Assembly: GCA_018816095.1 (NCBI GenBank) | Contig: JAHIWP010000024.1 | Location: 19,891 to 83,890 of the forward strand | Length of the DNA stretch: 64,000 nucleotides | DNA from: Gammaproteobacteria bacterium | GTDB lineage: Bacteria; Pseudomonadota; Gammaproteobacteria; Pseudomonadales; Pseudomonadaceae | Direction of reading: 5' to 3' | Shown here: one piece after another, positions 44,079 through 52,817 of the stretch | How positions within the stretch are numbered: position 1 is the stretch's first letter | How the letters are laid out: each line of letters starts with the position of its first letter | Program-made: the position numbers and the translations under genes | The notes under the pieces: generated by a model | The model's input: the letters and a program-made list of their open reading frames with translations, nothing else | What the model was told of the DNA's origin: nothing | Databases searched by the model: none

Positions 44079-44870
44079 ATGAATCTTAATGAACCGCGTG
44101 AGCTGGCCAGCCTGCTTGAAGCCTTTCTCCTGGCCTCCGGCAAGCCGCAATCCTTGGAGCGCTTGTTCGAGTTGTTTGAAGAGGCCGAACGTCCGGCACC
44201 GTCAGTCTTCAAGAAGGCCCTGGCGCACTTGGGTAAATCCTGTGAAGGGCGCGCTTTTGAGCTGGTTGAAGTGGCGACGGGTTATCGCCTGCAAGTGCGC
44301 GAGAAGTACGCGCCTTGGGTTGGCCGGCTGTGGGAAGAACGCCCGCAGCGTTACTCGCGCGCCATGCTCGAAACCCTGGCGCTGATTGCCTACCGCCAGC
44401 CTATCACCCGCGGCGAGATCGAGGATGTACGCGGCGTGGCGGTCAACAGCCATATCGTCAAAACCCTGTTGGAGCGCGAGTGGATCCGTGTGGTGGGTCA
44501 CCGCGATGTACCGGGTAAGCCGGCGATGTTCGCCACCACCAAGGCTTTTCTCGATCACTTCAACCTGAAAAGCCTCGATGAATTACCGCCACTGGCCGCC
44601 TTGCGTGAGCTGGAGCCTGAGCCTGTGCTGGCCTTTGAGGATGACCCCGAGGCCCCGCAAAGCCTGCAGGCACGTGCCGATTTGGCCTTGGCTGATGAGC
44701 CGGCAGTGGAAGCAGGCGAGGAAACCAGCTTCAGCAGCCTGCTGGCTGAACTCGACTCGATGGAACAGGGTCTGAAGACCGACTTCGACGATTTAGCCGA
44801 GCAGGACGATGCGCATGAAGAGGCCGATGAATCCCACGAAATCCTGGATAAAGAGCAGTTACCTGACTGA
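44079..44870 (+). CDS. scpB: ScpB, segregation and condensation protein B
   Basis: 263 residues. Two winged-helix domains (LLEAFLLASGKPQSLERLFE; RAMLETLALIAYRQPITRGE; KTLLEREWIRVVGHRDVPGK) form the ScpB core up to ~175, followed by an acidic tail typical of Pseudomonas ScpB. It starts 2 bases after scpA. It binds ScpA as a dimer in the condensin complex. Confidence 0.94.
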   Translation: MNLNEPRELASLLEAFLLASGKPQSLERLFELFEEAERPAPSVFKKALAHLGKSCEGRAFELVEVATGYRLQVREKYAPWVGRLWEERPQRYSRAMLETLALIAYRQPITRGEIEDVRGVAVNSHIVKTLLEREWIRVVGHRDVPGKPAMFATTKAFLDHFNLKSLDELPPLAALRELEPEPVLAFEDDPEAPQSLQARADLALADEPAVEAGEETSFSSLLAELDSMEQGLKTDFDDLAEQDDAHEEADESHEILDKEQLPD

Positions 44871-44912
44871 GGTCTGCGGTGCGACTGGCGCATTGCTGGC
44901 GGTATTGATCCG

Positions 44913-45092
44913 GTGAAAGACCCTTGCATCAAGCTGTGTAAGTTCGAGCGTGATACCTGCCGTGGTTGCGGGCGTACTAAGGCCGAGATCAAAGCGTGGA
45001 AGAAGCTCGGCAAAGTGGCTCAGCGTGCTGTTTTGGCTGAGGCCGATCTGCGTTTGCTGAGCCTGGCAGCCGTGGGGCGGAAGAAACGCTGA
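44913..45092 (+). CDS. DUF1289 family small protein
   Basis: 59 residues from a GTG at 44913: MKDPCIKLCKFERDTCRGCG, then RTKAEIKAWKKLGKVAQRAV. Four cysteines in the pattern C-x3-C-x6-C-x2-C look like a small metal-binding site (DUF1289, formerly linked to Fe-S proteins). It lies in the same reading frame as scpB, 42 bases beyond the scpB stop, and upstream of rluB. Function unknown. Confidence 0.82.
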   Translation: MKDPCIKLCKFERDTCRGCGRTKAEIKAWKKLGKVAQRAVLAEADLRLLSLAAVGRKKR

Positions 45093-45224
45093 CGGCCACC
45101 GATCAGATCGCTCACCTCAACCCGTGCGTAAGCGCCGCGTTTCGCGTATGCTCCGCGCCCCTTCGACGAATAGGCCCAGCCTATATCGTCCGAATCACTA
45201 GCGATAACACCGGGAGGTGCCCAG

Positions 45225-46430
45225 ATGAGTGAAATCGAAGAATACAGCCCCGCAGGCGAAAAACTACAGAAAGTCATGGCGCGTATGGGCCTGGCTTCAC
45301 GCCGCGAAATTGAAGCCTGGATCAGTGCTGGCCGCGTCAAGGTCAATGGCGCCGTCGCCAACCTCGGCGTGCGTGTCGACCTGCACGACGCGATTGCCGT
45401 CGATGGCAAAGTGATCCGCCGCGAAGAAGCCGCCGAGAGCGTGCGCCGCGTGATCATCTACAACAAACCCGAAGGCGAGATCTGCACCCGTGACGACCCA
45501 GAAGGCCGTCCGACCGTGTTTGACCGTCTGCCACGGCCGAAAGATGGCCGCTGGATCAACATCGGTCGCCTCGACATCAACACCACTGGCTTGCTGATGT
45601 TCACCACCGATGGTGAACTGGCTAACCGCTTGATGCACCCGTCTTATCAGATGGACCGCGAGTACGCCGTGCGTGTGCGCGGTGAAGTCGACGAAGAGAT
45701 GATCGAGCGCCTGAAAGCAGGCGTGATGCTTGAAGATGGCCCTGCCAAGTTCACTGACATCAAAGAAGCCCCCGGCGGCGAAGGTTTCAACCACTGGTAC
45801 CACTGCGTGGTAATGGAAGGTCGCAACCGTGAAGTGCGCCGGCTGTGGGAGTCCCAGGGGTTGGTGGTCAGCCGTCTGAAGCGCGTGCGTTTCGGTCCGG
45901 TATTTATCACCTCGGACCTGACCATGGGGCGCTGGCGCGAAATGAGCCAGCGCGAAGTGGATATCCTCAGCGAAGAAGTCGGCCTCAAGTCGGTGGCTTT
46001 GCCGGACATGAAGGAAAAAGCCCGCGACAAGATCGACCGTCTGCAGCGCAAATCGGCCAAGCCGGTGGGGCGTGCTGCGCGTCCGGAGCGGACTCTGCGT
46101 CCGGCTCATGGCGGCGGCCCGGCAGCGGGCAGTGATCAGGGTCGTTCACGTCCTGCGCGTGGCGAAGGTGCTGAGCGTGGCGAGCGTGGCGAGCGTCCGG
46201 CGCGCACGCCGCGTGCCCCACGTGATGATCAAAGCAAAGGCACCCCAGTTGCCGAGCGCCCGCGTGATGTCAATAACAAGCGTCCGGCCAAGCCGGGTGC
46301 GCAACGCCCAGGCGTTGAGTTGGCCGATCGTCCGGCCCGCAAGCCTGCTGGTGCGCCGGTTAAACGTCGCAGCCAGCCGAGCCGTGAAGGTCAGCGCCCA
46401 GGTTTTGGTCGCGGTCCAAAGCCGGAGTAA
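45225..46430 (+). CDS. rluB: RluB, 23S rRNA pseudouridine synthase, with long basic tail
   Basis: 401 residues. S4 RNA-binding domain (GEKLQKVMARMGLASRREIE, ~10-70); pseudouridine synthase domain with the catalytic GRLDINTTGLLMFTTDGELA. RluB makes pseudouridine 2605 in helix 90 of 23S rRNA. The last ~120 residues are a low-complexity Arg/Pro/Ala tail, which is absent in E. coli RluB and common in pseudomonads; it may aid rRNA binding. A clear terminator follows. Confidence 0.92.
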   Translation: MSEIEEYSPAGEKLQKVMARMGLASRREIEAWISAGRVKVNGAVANLGVRVDLHDAIAVDGKVIRREEAAESVRRVIIYNKPEGEICTRDDPEGRPTVFDRLPRPKDGRWINIGRLDINTTGLLMFTTDGELANRLMHPSYQMDREYAVRVRGEVDEEMIERLKAGVMLEDGPAKFTDIKEAPGGEGFNHWYHCVVMEGRNREVRRLWESQGLVVSRLKRVRFGPVFITSDLTMGRWREMSQREVDILSEEVGLKSVALPDMKEKARDKIDRLQRKSAKPVGRAARPERTLRPAHGGGPAAGSDQGRSRPARGEGAERGERGERPARTPRAPRDDQSKGTPVAERPRDVNNKRPAKPGAQRPGVELADRPARKPAGAPVKRRSQPSREGQRPGFGRGPKPE

Positions 46431-46448
46431 TTCGCGCGAGCGGATATG

Positions 46449-46478
46449 AAAAAGGCGACCTTCGGGTCGCCTTTTTTT
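46449..46478 (+). terminator. Rho-independent terminator of rluB
   Basis: GGCGACC (46454-46460), TTCG tetraloop and GGTCGCC (46465-46471) followed by TTTTTTT; the A-run before it allows reading from both strands. Confidence 0.94.
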
Positions 46479-46563
46479 ATGGTCTGTCAGCCAGGGTGGT
46501 CATCCTATGCGTCGTCGCTGGGCGACGTTAGGCCTATGTCCCATCATTTTTTGGTCGTTGTGT

Positions 46564-47490
46564 TTAACCGGCCATCGACAGGCGGTTGCGGCCATCGCGT
46601 TTGGAAACAAACAGTGCGTTGTCGGCGCGGCGCAGCAGGCTGTCCATCGACTCGCCTGGCAGCAGGGTGGCGCAGCCGAGGCTGACTGACAGCTCGATGG
46701 CTTGGTTCTCGACCAGGTATTGGATGCCCATTACGGCCATGCGCAGGCGTTCGCCGACCATCGAGGCGGCTTCGCGACTGGTGCTGGAGAGCAGCACCAT
46801 AAATTCTTCACCGCCGTAGCGGAACACCATGTCGACATTGCGCAGGCTGTCTTTCAGGGCGTTGGCCACGGCTTTGAGTGCCTGGTCGCCGACGATGTGG
46901 CCGTGGTCATCGTTAACGCGCTTGAAGTGATCGATGTCGACCATCAGCACCGACAGGGGCTGCAACGTGCGTCGGGCAATGTCCACTTCGCGCTTGAGTG
47001 TCTGTTCCATGGCGATGCGGTTGCCGGTTTCGGTCAGCGGGTCGCGTAATGCACTTTGCACGGCGGCGCGGTAGAGCAAGGCGTTGCGCAGCGGAAACAG
47101 CAGACTGGCGAGCAGTGATTCGAGCTGGCCCAGCTCATCTTCACTGAAGCGCTGGTTGCGCCGGAAGGTCAGTTCGCCGAGGTACTCGCCTTCATGGTTC
47201 AGGCGGTAGCCGGCCGAGTGGTTGGCGCGCTCGCCTAAGTCCAGGCGCAGGTCGCAGGACGCCAGCTGGTAGCTCAGGGCGCCAAGGGGCACCAGGCGCT
47301 GCACTTCGCTGAAGAACAGTTCGAGGATACGCTCGACTTCCAGGGAGGTTTGCAGGCGCAGGCTTAATTGCTGGCGCAGTTGCCCGAGGCTAACCGGCTT
47401 AAGGGTTTTCTGCAGGCGAGTGGCATAGCCAAGACGCTGTAATTTGGCAGCATCGAAATCGATGGTGTTGGACTGATTGTGCGGGGCCAT
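46564..47490 (-). CDS. Diguanylate cyclase with GAF-like N-terminal region
   Basis: 308 residues, soluble. The C-terminal GGDEF domain is complete: FRYGGEEFMVLL active site, Mg-binding VDIDHFKRVNDDHGH, and an RNVD inhibitory I-site five residues before GGEEF. So it can make c-di-GMP and be limited by it. The N-terminal ~150 residues (SLEVERILELFFSEVQRLVP) resemble a GAF-type sensor. A sigma-54-type promoter lies directly upstream, which is unusual for a stand-alone cyclase. The target pathway is unknown. Confidence 0.88.
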   Translation of the reverse strand: MAPHNQSNTIDFDAAKLQRLGYATRLQKTLKPVSLGQLRQQLSLRLQTSLEVERILELFFSEVQRLVPLGALSYQLASCDLRLDLGERANHSAGYRLNHEGEYLGELTFRRNQRFSEDELGQLESLLASLLFPLRNALLYRAAVQSALRDPLTETGNRIAMEQTLKREVDIARRTLQPLSVLMVDIDHFKRVNDDHGHIVGDQALKAVANALKDSLRNVDMVFRYGGEEFMVLLSSTSREAASMVGERLRMAVMGIQYLVENQAIELSVSLGCATLLPGESMDSLLRRADNALFVSKRDGRNRLSMAG

Positions 47491-47534
47491 GAAGCTCTAC
47501 CTCTAGCGCTGTTCGCGACGACTAGTGGCTATAG

Positions 47535-47552
47535 AGCGAATTCCGTGCCAAT
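47535..47552 (-). promoter_or_regulatory. Sigma-54-type promoter of the diguanylate cyclase
   Basis: On the minus strand TTGGCACGGAATTCGCT has GG (47549-47548) and GC (47537-47536) ten bases apart. The -24 half is consensus; the -12 half has TCGC for TTGC. It ends about 45 bases before the start codon. Confidence 0.65.
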
Positions 47553-47707
47553 CCCAGTTTTGCAATAAAAGGGCTTTTATTTCAGTGGGTTATTGGTTGG
47601 TAGTTGCGGGATGCGGCAAGGGTTTGCCGGTAAATTGGCAAGGCTGATGGCAATTTGCTGCCAGTTAAATAGAAGCCCGCCGGAAAACCGGCGGGCGGTG
47701 CTGGGGT

Positions 47708-48451
47708 TTATTGCGCGTCAAAGGCCTGGCCGTTGACGCCTGCGCTGTCTGGCCCCATCAGGTACAAGTAGACCGGCATGATCGCTTCGGGCGGCGGGTT
47801 GTTCGCCGGGTTTTCAGCCGGGTAGGCCTGGGCGCGCATATTGGTGCGGGTGGCGCCGGGGTTAATGCTGTTGGCGCGCACGTTACTGACGCCATCGACC
47901 TCATCGGCCAGTACCTGCATCAAACCCTCGGTGGCGAACTTCGACACGGCGTAAGCGCCCCAGTAAGCGCGGCCTTTGCGCCCGACACTGCTGGAGGTGA
48001 ACGCCACCGAGGCGTCCTGCGAGAGTTTTAGCAATGGCAGCAGGGTGCTGGTGAGCATAAACATGGCGTTGACGTTGACCTGCATAACGCGCATGAAGTT
48101 ATCGCCGGAGAGTTGCTCCAGCGGCGTGCGCGGGCCGATGATCGAGGCGTTGTGCAGTAGGCCGTCGAGCTTGCCGAATTCCGCTTCAATCATCGCGGCC
48201 AGTTCGTCGTATTGGTGCGGCAGGGCGGTTTCCAAGTTAAACGGGATCACCGCAGCCTGAGGGTGACCGGCGGCTTCGATGGCGTCGTAGACCTGGCTGA
48301 GGTTTGCTTCGGTTTTGCCCAGCAGCAGCACCGTTGCGCCGTGTGCGGCAAAGGTTTTGGCGGCGGTAGCGCCAATGCCACGGCCGGCGCCGGTCACTAG
48401 AATCACACGGCCCTTGAGCAGGTCGGGGCGGGCGGAGTAGTCAAACATCAA
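47708..48451 (-). CDS. YciK-like short-chain dehydrogenase/reductase
   Basis: 247 residues. The Rossmann motif VTGAGRGIGATAAKTFAAHG and the YAVSKFATEGL catalytic Tyr-Lys define a classical SDR; it resembles E. coli YciK. The substrate is unknown. It is followed by mupP-ubiG upstream on the same strand, the order known from P. aeruginosa PA3173-PA3171. Confidence 0.9.
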   Translation of the reverse strand: MMFDYSARPDLLKGRVILVTGAGRGIGATAAKTFAAHGATVLLLGKTEANLSQVYDAIEAAGHPQAAVIPFNLETALPHQYDELAAMIEAEFGKLDGLLHNASIIGPRTPLEQLSGDNFMRVMQVNVNAMFMLTSTLLPLLKLSQDASVAFTSSSVGRKGRAYWGAYAVSKFATEGLMQVLADEVDGVSNVRANSINPGATRTNMRAQAYPAENPANNPPPEAIMPVYLYLMGPDSAGVNGQAFDAQ

Positions 48452-48506
48452 TAAAACCTCATTTCTTTAGGAGCGGGCGGCTTCAGCGCGCGCCAGCGAG
48501 CAGTCT

Positions 48507-49178
48507 TCAGCAGCTGCACAGTGCTCGGTCGAGTACGGCGCGCAATTCCAGCGGATGATCAACCACCACATCGGCGCCCCAGTTACGTGGGTTGTCCTGC
48601 GGGTGGATATAGCCGTAGGTCACGGCGGCAGTCTTGCAGCCTGCAGCGCGACCGGCTTCGATGTCGCGTTCGTCATCACCGACAAACAGGGTGGCGGCCG
48701 GTTCTACGCCCATCTGGGTGCAGGCCAGCAGGATCATCTCCGGGTCGGGCTTGCTGCGGCTGACGTGGTCCGGGCAAACCAGCGCTGCTGAGCGCAGCGC
48801 CAGACCCAGTTGCTGCATGATCGGTTCGGCGTAGCACACCGGTTTGTTGGTGGCCACGCCCCAGACCAGCTTGGCCTGTTCAATATCATTAAGCAGTTCA
48901 GCCATGCCCTCGAAAGGCTGGGTCAGGACCGCGCAATGCTCCTGGTAGCGCTCGAGAAACTCCAGGCGCAGCGCCTCAAAGCCTTCGGCCTCTGGGTCCA
49001 TGGCGAAGTTGGCGGCCACCATGGCGCGCGCACCGCCGGAGATCTGGTCGCGAATCAGCTTGTCGGCAATCGCGGGTAGGCCGCGCTCGCTGCGCATGGC
49101 CTGACAGATGGCAATAAAGTCCGGGGCGCTGTCGAGTAGGGTGCCGTCCATGTCGAATAGAACTGCTCGTAAACGCAT
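48507..49178 (-). CDS. mupP: MupP, N-acetylmuramic acid 6-phosphate phosphatase (HAD family)
   Basis: 223 residues from the ATG at 49178 ([20 protein letters not shown]), with GAGGA nine bases upstream. HAD motifs are DMDGT (motif I, with both aspartates), the ATNKPV segment of motif II, KPDP (motif III) and [15 protein letters not shown] (motif IV). MupP feeds the AnmK-AmgK-MurU cell-wall recycling route in Pseudomonas and raises fosfomycin tolerance. It is often annotated as phosphoglycolate phosphatase. It sits between yciK and ubiG, its known place. Confidence 0.88.
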   Translation of the reverse strand: MRLRAVLFDMDGTLLDSAPDFIAICQAMRSERGLPAIADKLIRDQISGGARAMVAANFAMDPEAEGFEALRLEFLERYQEHCAVLTQPFEGMAELLNDIEQAKLVWGVATNKPVCYAEPIMQQLGLALRSAALVCPDHVSRSKPDPEMILLACTQMGVEPAATLFVGDDERDIEAGRAAGCKTAAVTYGYIHPQDNPRNWGADVVVDHPLELRAVLDRALCSC

Positions 49179-49183
49179 GCCGA

Positions 49184-49882
49184 TCATTCCTCGCGCAGGG
49201 TCTGGATCATGTAGTTGACGTCAACGTCGGCTTCCAGCTTGTAGCGTTTGCTCAGCGGGTTGTAGGTCAGGCCGATGATGTCTTTAACCTGCAGGCCGGC
49301 GTCACGGCTCCAGGCGCCCAGTTCGGAGGGGCGGATAAACTTCTTGAAGTCGTGGGTGCCGCGCGGCAGCAACTTCATGATGTATTCGGCGCCGATGATG
49401 GCGAACAGGTAAGCCTTGGGGTTGCGGTTGATGGTGGAGAAGAACACCTGGCCACCGGGCTTCACCATGCGGTAGCAGGCGCGGATCACTGAGGCCGGGT
49501 CAGGCACGTGCTCAAGCATTTCCAAGCAGGTGACCACATCGAATTGCTCGGGCATTTCTTCAGCGAGGGCTTCAGCGGTGATCTGCCGGTACTCAACGCT
49601 GACGCCGGATTCCAACTGGTGCAGTTGGGCCACGGCCAGGGGGGCTTCACCCATGTCGATACCGGTGACGGTCGCGCCGCGTTGGGCCATGGATTCGCTA
49701 AGGATGCCGCCCCCGCAGCCTACATCCAGCACCTTCTTGCCGGCCAGGCCGACACGCTCGTCGATCCAGTTGACGCGCAGCGGGTTGATGTCATGCAGGG
49801 GTTTGAATTCGCTCTCGCGGTCCCACCAGCGGTGGGCAAGGGCTTCGAATTTGGCGATTTCGGCGTGGTCGACGTTGCTCAT
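49184..49882 (-). CDS. ubiG: UbiG, ubiquinone O-methyltransferase
   Basis: 232 residues. SAM-binding motif [20 protein letters not shown] and the UbiG segments [20 protein letters not shown] and [14 protein letters not shown]. It makes the two O-methyl groups in ubiquinone synthesis at the inner membrane. It is followed by mupP five bases later. Confidence 0.96.
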   Translation of the reverse strand: MSNVDHAEIAKFEALAHRWWDRESEFKPLHDINPLRVNWIDERVGLAGKKVLDVGCGGGILSESMAQRGATVTGIDMGEAPLAVAQLHQLESGVSVEYRQITAEALAEEMPEQFDVVTCLEMLEHVPDPASVIRACYRMVKPGGQVFFSTINRNPKAYLFAIIGAEYIMKLLPRGTHDFKKFIRPSELGAWSRDAGLQVKDIIGLTYNPLSKRYKLEADVDVNYMIQTLREE

Positions 49883-50052
49883 ATAAATCCCTACAAATCA
49901 GGCTGCGGCGAGAGTGGGAGCGCAAGGTGCTCATGGTGCCAGTTTCGCCGGGTGGAGTGGCTGCCACTTGGGCGACCAATGTATGTCAGTTTGTCGCAGT
50001 GTGGGCTGTTGGTCGCGGCTAAAGCGCCTCCCGCAAGCCCTGCAGGGCCATG

Positions 50053-51372
50053 CTAGCGCCCAGCGATCTTTGCGCCCCAGGCGCGGGCGTTGGCGATGAT
50101 GCGTTGTTCGTCCAGGCGGGTCAGTTGGCCGGCGTCCAGCAGGTGTTTGCCGCCGACCCACAGGTGCTCGACACAGGCGCGTCCGCCGGCATAGAGCAGC
50201 TGCGATACCGGGTCATAGACCGGTTGCTGGGCCATGCCAGAGAGGTTGAATACTGCCATGTCGGCGGCCTTGCCCAGCTGCAGTGAGCCAATGTGCTCAT
50301 CCAGGCCGAGGGCGCGCGCGCCATTGAGTGTGGCCATACGCAGCGCACGATGGGCGTCCAGGGCCGTGGCCGAGCCAGCGACGGCCTTGGCCAGCAGGGC
50401 GGCGGTGCGGGTCTCGCCGAGTAAATCGAGATCGTTGTTGCTCGCTGCGCCATCAGTGCCGATGGCGACGTTGACCCCGGCTTGCCAGAGCTTCTCCACT
50501 GGGCAGAAGCCGCTGGCTAGCTTGAGATTGGATTCCGGGCAATGGATAACATTGGTATTGCTGTGCACCAGCAGGGCCAGATCCTCATCGTCGATCTGAG
50601 TCATGTGCACGGCCTGAAAGCGCGGGCCGAGCAGCCCTAGGCGAGCCAGGCGGGCCAGTGGGCGTTCGCCGCGTTGTTCCAGGCTCTGCTGCACTTCAAA
50701 AGCGGTTTCGTGCACGTGCATGTGAATGCCGGCGTCCAGCTCGGCGGCCAGCATGCAGATGTTTTCCAGCTTGTCGTCGCTCACGGTGTAGGGCGCGTGC
50801 GGGCCAAAGGCGACTTTAATCCGTGGGTGGTGCTTGAGGTCGCCGAACAGGCTCAGGCCCTTGCGCAGCGCCTCGTCAGCGTCGCGCGCGCCGGGGATGG
50901 GGAAGTCCAGCACGGGAATGGTGATCTGCGCGCGGATGCCGCTGCTGTGCACCAGTTGGCTGGCGGTTTCCGGAAAGAAGTACATGTCAGAGAAGCAGCT
51001 GATGCCGCCCTTGAGCTGTTCGGCAATCGCCAGTTCGGTGCCGTCCTGTACGAACTGCTCGTTGACCCATTTGGCCTCTGCCGGCCAGATGTGCTTCTCC
51101 AGCCAGGTCATCAGCGGCAAGTCATCGGCGAGGCCGCGAAACAGGGTCATCGCCGCGTGCCCGTGGGCGTTGACCAAGCCTGGGGTGAGTAGGCGGTCCG
51201 GCAGTTCCAGTACGCGCAGCGCGCTGTGCTTGAGGGCTTCAGCGCGCGGTGCGATCAGTGCAATGCGGCCGTCGCGAATGCCCAGGCCGTGGTTTACCAG
51301 CACCACGCCGGCAGGTTCGACCGGGACCAGCCAGGTAGGCAGGAGCAGAAGGTCGAGCGGGGCTTGGGGCAT
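50053..51372 (-). CDS. mtaD: MtaD-type amidohydrolase: 5'-methylthioadenosine / S-adenosylhomocysteine deaminase
   Basis: 439 residues from the ATG at 51372 ([20 protein letters not shown]), with GGAAG upstream. TRZ/ATZ amidohydrolase with [20 protein letters not shown], metal ligands [11 protein letters not shown] and [17 protein letters not shown]. aeruginosa PA3170 deaminates methylthioadenosine to methylthioinosine. It is divergent from mtnA, with ~125 bases between the start codons, so the two can share control. The frame is open further upstream into the mtnA promoter; that part is not coding. Confidence 0.88.
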   Translation of the reverse strand: MPQAPLDLLLLPTWLVPVEPAGVVLVNHGLGIRDGRIALIAPRAEALKHSALRVLELPDRLLTPGLVNAHGHAAMTLFRGLADDLPLMTWLEKHIWPAEAKWVNEQFVQDGTELAIAEQLKGGISCFSDMYFFPETASQLVHSSGIRAQITIPVLDFPIPGARDADEALRKGLSLFGDLKHHPRIKVAFGPHAPYTVSDDKLENICMLAAELDAGIHMHVHETAFEVQQSLEQRGERPLARLARLGLLGPRFQAVHMTQIDDEDLALLVHSNTNVIHCPESNLKLASGFCPVEKLWQAGVNVAIGTDGAASNNDLDLLGETRTAALLAKAVAGSATALDAHRALRMATLNGARALGLDEHIGSLQLGKAADMAVFNLSGMAQQPVYDPVSQLLYAGGRACVEHLWVGGKHLLDAGQLTRLDEQRIIANARAWGAKIAGR

Positions 51373-51462
51373 GTTGGCGCTTCCGGCAGTCAGTAGAGCG
51401 GCGAGTTTATAGGGGAACGCCCTGGGCTTGAAGCGGCTGCCGCCGATCTGGCGCGCTGTGCG

Positions 51463-51468
51463 TATAAT
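51463..51468 (+). promoter_or_regulatory. Possible -10 element for mtnA
   Basis: A perfect TATAAT stands 28 bases before the mtnA start; no -35 is evident at the usual distance. Confidence 0.35.
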
Positions 51469-51496
51469 GGCCGGCTTTTTTCGGTGGAGGTGTGTG

Positions 51497-52573
51497 ATGC
51501 GCGAGCAATTGCTAGCGGCAGAGAAGGTCAAGGCCATTGAGTGGCGTGACGGTGTTCTGCATCTGCTCGATCAGCGCGCCTTGCCCTTTGAGGAAACCTG
51601 GCTCAGCTACCACGCAGCCGCGGATGTGGCTGAGGCGATCCGAAGCATGGTGGTGCGTGGCGCGCCGGCGATCGGTATCAGTGCAGCCTATGCGATTGTG
51701 CTGGCGCTGCGCGCGCGCTTGCAGGCTGGGGGTGACTGGCGTGCTGCGCTGGACGCGGATTTCCAGCTGTTGGCCGACTCGCGGCCGACGGCAGTGAATC
51801 TGTTCTGGGCGCTCAAGTGCATGCGTGATCGGCTTGATCGGCTTAAAAGTACTGATGACCCGCTGGCCCTGCTTGAGGCTTGCGCTGTGGGTATTCATCA
51901 GGGTGATCGCGAAGCCAACCTGACCATGGCCGAGCTGGGGGTTGATTTGATTCGCCGTCACCAGGGCAATCAGCAGAACCTACTGACCCACTGCAACGCC
52001 GGGGCGTTGGCCACCGGTGGCTTTGGTACGGCGTTGGGGGTGATTCGCGCGGCCTTCCACGATGGCTTGCTGGAGCGCGTGTATGCCGACGAAACCCGCC
52101 CCTGGCTGCAGGGCTCGCGCCTGACGGCTTGGGAGCTGGCGGCGGACGGTATTCCAGTGACGGTGAATGCCGACTCGGCGGCTGCGCACCTGATGAAGAC
52201 CCGCGGTATTACCTGGGTCATCGTTGGGGCGGATCGCATCGCCGCCAATGGCGACGTGGCCAACAAGATCGGCACCTACCAGTTGGCCGTCAATGCCATG
52301 CACCACGGTGTGCGCTTTATGGTGGTGGCGCCCAGCTCGACCATCGATATGGCCACCGAGCATGGCGACGACATCGTGCTGGAAGAACGTGATGCCAGTG
52401 AGTTGCTGGCGTTGGGCGGCAAGCGTATCGCCGGTGACATAGATGCGCTCAATCCGGTATTCGATGTGACTCCGGCAGATCTGATCGACTTTATCGTCAC
52501 CGAGAAGGGCGTGGTTGATCGTCCGGATACGGAAAAAATGGCGCAATTGATGTGCCGCAAGCGTCTGCACTGA
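51497..52573 (+). CDS. mtnA: MtnA, 5-methylthioribose-1-phosphate isomerase
   Basis: 358 residues from the ATG at 51497, with GGTGGAGG upstream. [18 protein letters not shown] binds phosphate; the catalytic cysteine is in [20 protein letters not shown] and the aspartate in [20 protein letters not shown]. It converts methylthioribose-1-phosphate to methylthioribulose-1-phosphate, an early step of methionine salvage. With the divergent mtaD it covers the first part of methylthioinosine-dependent salvage; the phosphorylase is not in this window. Confidence 0.95.
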   Translation: MREQLLAAEKVKAIEWRDGVLHLLDQRALPFEETWLSYHAAADVAEAIRSMVVRGAPAIGISAAYAIVLALRARLQAGGDWRAALDADFQLLADSRPTAVNLFWALKCMRDRLDRLKSTDDPLALLEACAVGIHQGDREANLTMAELGVDLIRRHQGNQQNLLTHCNAGALATGGFGTALGVIRAAFHDGLLERVYADETRPWLQGSRLTAWELAADGIPVTVNADSAAAHLMKTRGITWVIVGADRIAANGDVANKIGTYQLAVNAMHHGVRFMVVAPSSTIDMATEHGDDIVLEERDASELLALGGKRIAGDIDALNPVFDVTPADLIDFIVTEKGVVDRPDTEKMAQLMCRKRLH

Positions 52574-52817
52574 GTTTTTCTGCGGGTACGCGCACCTAGT
52601 CGGCAGGCTGGCGCTGGGGATAGGTGCGTCGCGGCGATTGTGGTAAGCTCCGGCGGTTTTCGGGGGCGCTCCTTATGGGCCTCTCACCTGCGCAGATACA
52701 TGGCATAACTTATTGATTTGTCGTGAGTCGCTATAAGCCTCAAGGCTCGGCGACAGACTCCACACCACTCAGGACGAGCGGCGCGGAGTTTCACCAGAAA
52801 AAGGAACAAGGCTACTC

